A stretch of DNA of 5,610 bases, from NCBI GenBank assembly GCA_003132125.1, contig PKWT01000398.1:1-5610 (forward strand), written 5' to 3'. The DNA is from Micrococcales bacterium (GTDB lineage Bacteria; Actinomycetota; Actinomycetes; Actinomycetales; Dermatophilaceae). The notes beneath the pieces are model-generated. The model ran no database searches, was not told the DNA's origin, and saw nothing but the letters and a program-made list of their open reading frames with translations. The position numbers and the translations under genes were made by a program. How positions within the stretch are numbered: the stretch's first letter is position 1; each line of letters opens with the position of its first letter. Below are positions 5,096 to 5,610 of the stretch, piece by piece.

Positions 5096-5610
5096 CATGT
5101 AGTGACCGGGCCACCGTGGCCTTGCGCCGACGGCGCGTGATGCGACTGCGGATCGCCATCAGGAACGTGCCCACGAGCAGCCCGGCGATGATCCCGAAAC
5201 CGAGCTGGGGGATGAGAGGCAGGGCGATGCCCAGCCCGCCACCGATGACCCAGGCGATCTGCAGCAGGGTCTCGGCCCAAGCGAACACGCTGGTACGCAC
5301 CGTCTCACCGATGTCACTCTGCACCAGCGCGTCGAGGCTGAGGTTGGCGAGCTGGCCTGAGAGCCCGGCCACGAGACCGAGGACCACAAGCGTCCACGCG
5401 GAGTAGAACACCGCCGCGGTTACCGCGGCCACCGTTGCGACAAGCAGTGCCGCGGCGGCGATCGTCTCGGGCGCCCGGCGATTGAACCGGGTCCCGACCA
5501 CGCTGCCCAGGGTGTTGCCCAAGGCCGCCGCGGCGACGACCAGCCCGAGCACCACGGTGCCGGACAGTCCCTTGATCGGATGATCCCGCATGAGGAAGGC
5601 GAGGAACAAC
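5064..5610 (-). CDS. MFS transporter, C-terminal part (5' end cut off by window edge)
   Basis: Seen: about 182 codons with no stop back to the right edge. The first in-frame start-like codon at 5609 is a TTG inside the ORF, so the gene continues outside. The fragment has about five strongly hydrophobic segments (roughly residues 17-40, 49-68, 70-92, 107-133 and 136-153 of the visible part). It carries the line NLSLDALVQSDIGETVRTSVFAWAETLLQIAWVIGGGLGIALP, split here by function: a loop with VRTSVFAWAE followed by a helix with WVIGGGLG. This resembles the C-terminal half of a family of actinobacterial major facilitator proteins of unknown substrate. A basic cytoplasmic tail (RITRRRRK) ends the protein. 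It converges on argA with 26 nt between the stops. The transported substrate and direction cannot be told, and another multi-helix carrier family is possible but less likely. Confidence 0.8.
   Translation of the reverse strand, partial: LFLAFLMRDHPIKGLSGTVVLGLVVAAAALGNTLGSVVGTRFNRRAPETIAAAALLVATVAAVTAAVFYSAWTLVVLGLVAGLSGQLANLSLDALVQSDIGETVRTSVFAWAETLLQIAWVIGGGLGIALPLIPQLGFGIIAGLLVGTFLMAIRSRITRRRRKATVARSLHARPDGSPGLT

Noticed and set aside
5109..5121. GGCCAC and GTGGCC inverted repeat with 1-bp centre
   Set aside because: Lies inside the MFS coding sequence and cannot form a proper hairpin loop; likely chance from the Ala/Thr/Val codons.
1..5610. Searched for CRISPR arrays, tRNA/rRNA genes, transposases, phage or toxin-antitoxin genes
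   Set aside because: None seen by eye; all substantial coding space is explained by five conserved genes.

Overview
The window comes from the chromosome of a high-GC Gram-positive bacterium (Actinomycetota). The evidence is strongly GC-biased codon use, a ClpC closely resembling mycobacterial ClpC1, an ArgA of the short single-domain mycobacterial type, and a clpC control region with the actinobacterial signature (ClgR box plus SigH/SigR-type promoter). I cannot place the genus.

Layout, left to right. Bases 1-314 (minus strand) hold the start of an OsmC-family peroxiredoxin gene that runs off the left edge. A 266-bp divergent intergenic region (315-580) follows. It holds a ClgR-type box, a perfect 9-bp inverted repeat, a GGAAC-N18-GTT promoter, a leader inverted repeat and a good ribosome binding site. 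The plus strand then carries three co-directional genes: clpC (581-3241), a lipoprotein of the LytR-CpsA-Psr (LCP) cell-wall ligase family (3315-4511), and argA, an N-acetylglutamate synthase of the GNAT fold (4522-5037). A GC-rich hairpin lies just after clpC. The LCP and argA genes are 10 nt apart and are probably cotranscribed. On the minus strand, converging on argA, is the C-terminal part of a major facilitator superfamily (MFS) transporter that enters from the right edge. A three-copy 22-bp-period repeat covers the argA/MFS junction and the last codons of the MFS gene.

How the genes relate. clpC and osmC are both stress-defence genes (proteolysis and peroxide removal) and diverge from a shared control region. 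The clpC side appears to be driven by an oxidative/heat stress sigma factor with ClgR as activator. The LCP, argA and MFS genes have no obvious functional link to clpC or to each other.

The gene content is mostly conserved and ordinary, and I see no new multi-gene system. The parts most worth a second look are the architecture of the clpC promoter (including the unassigned palindrome), a repetitive acidic pentad-patterned C-terminal tail on ClpC, an LCP enzyme anchored as a lipoprotein, and the 22-bp repeats at 5037-5095.
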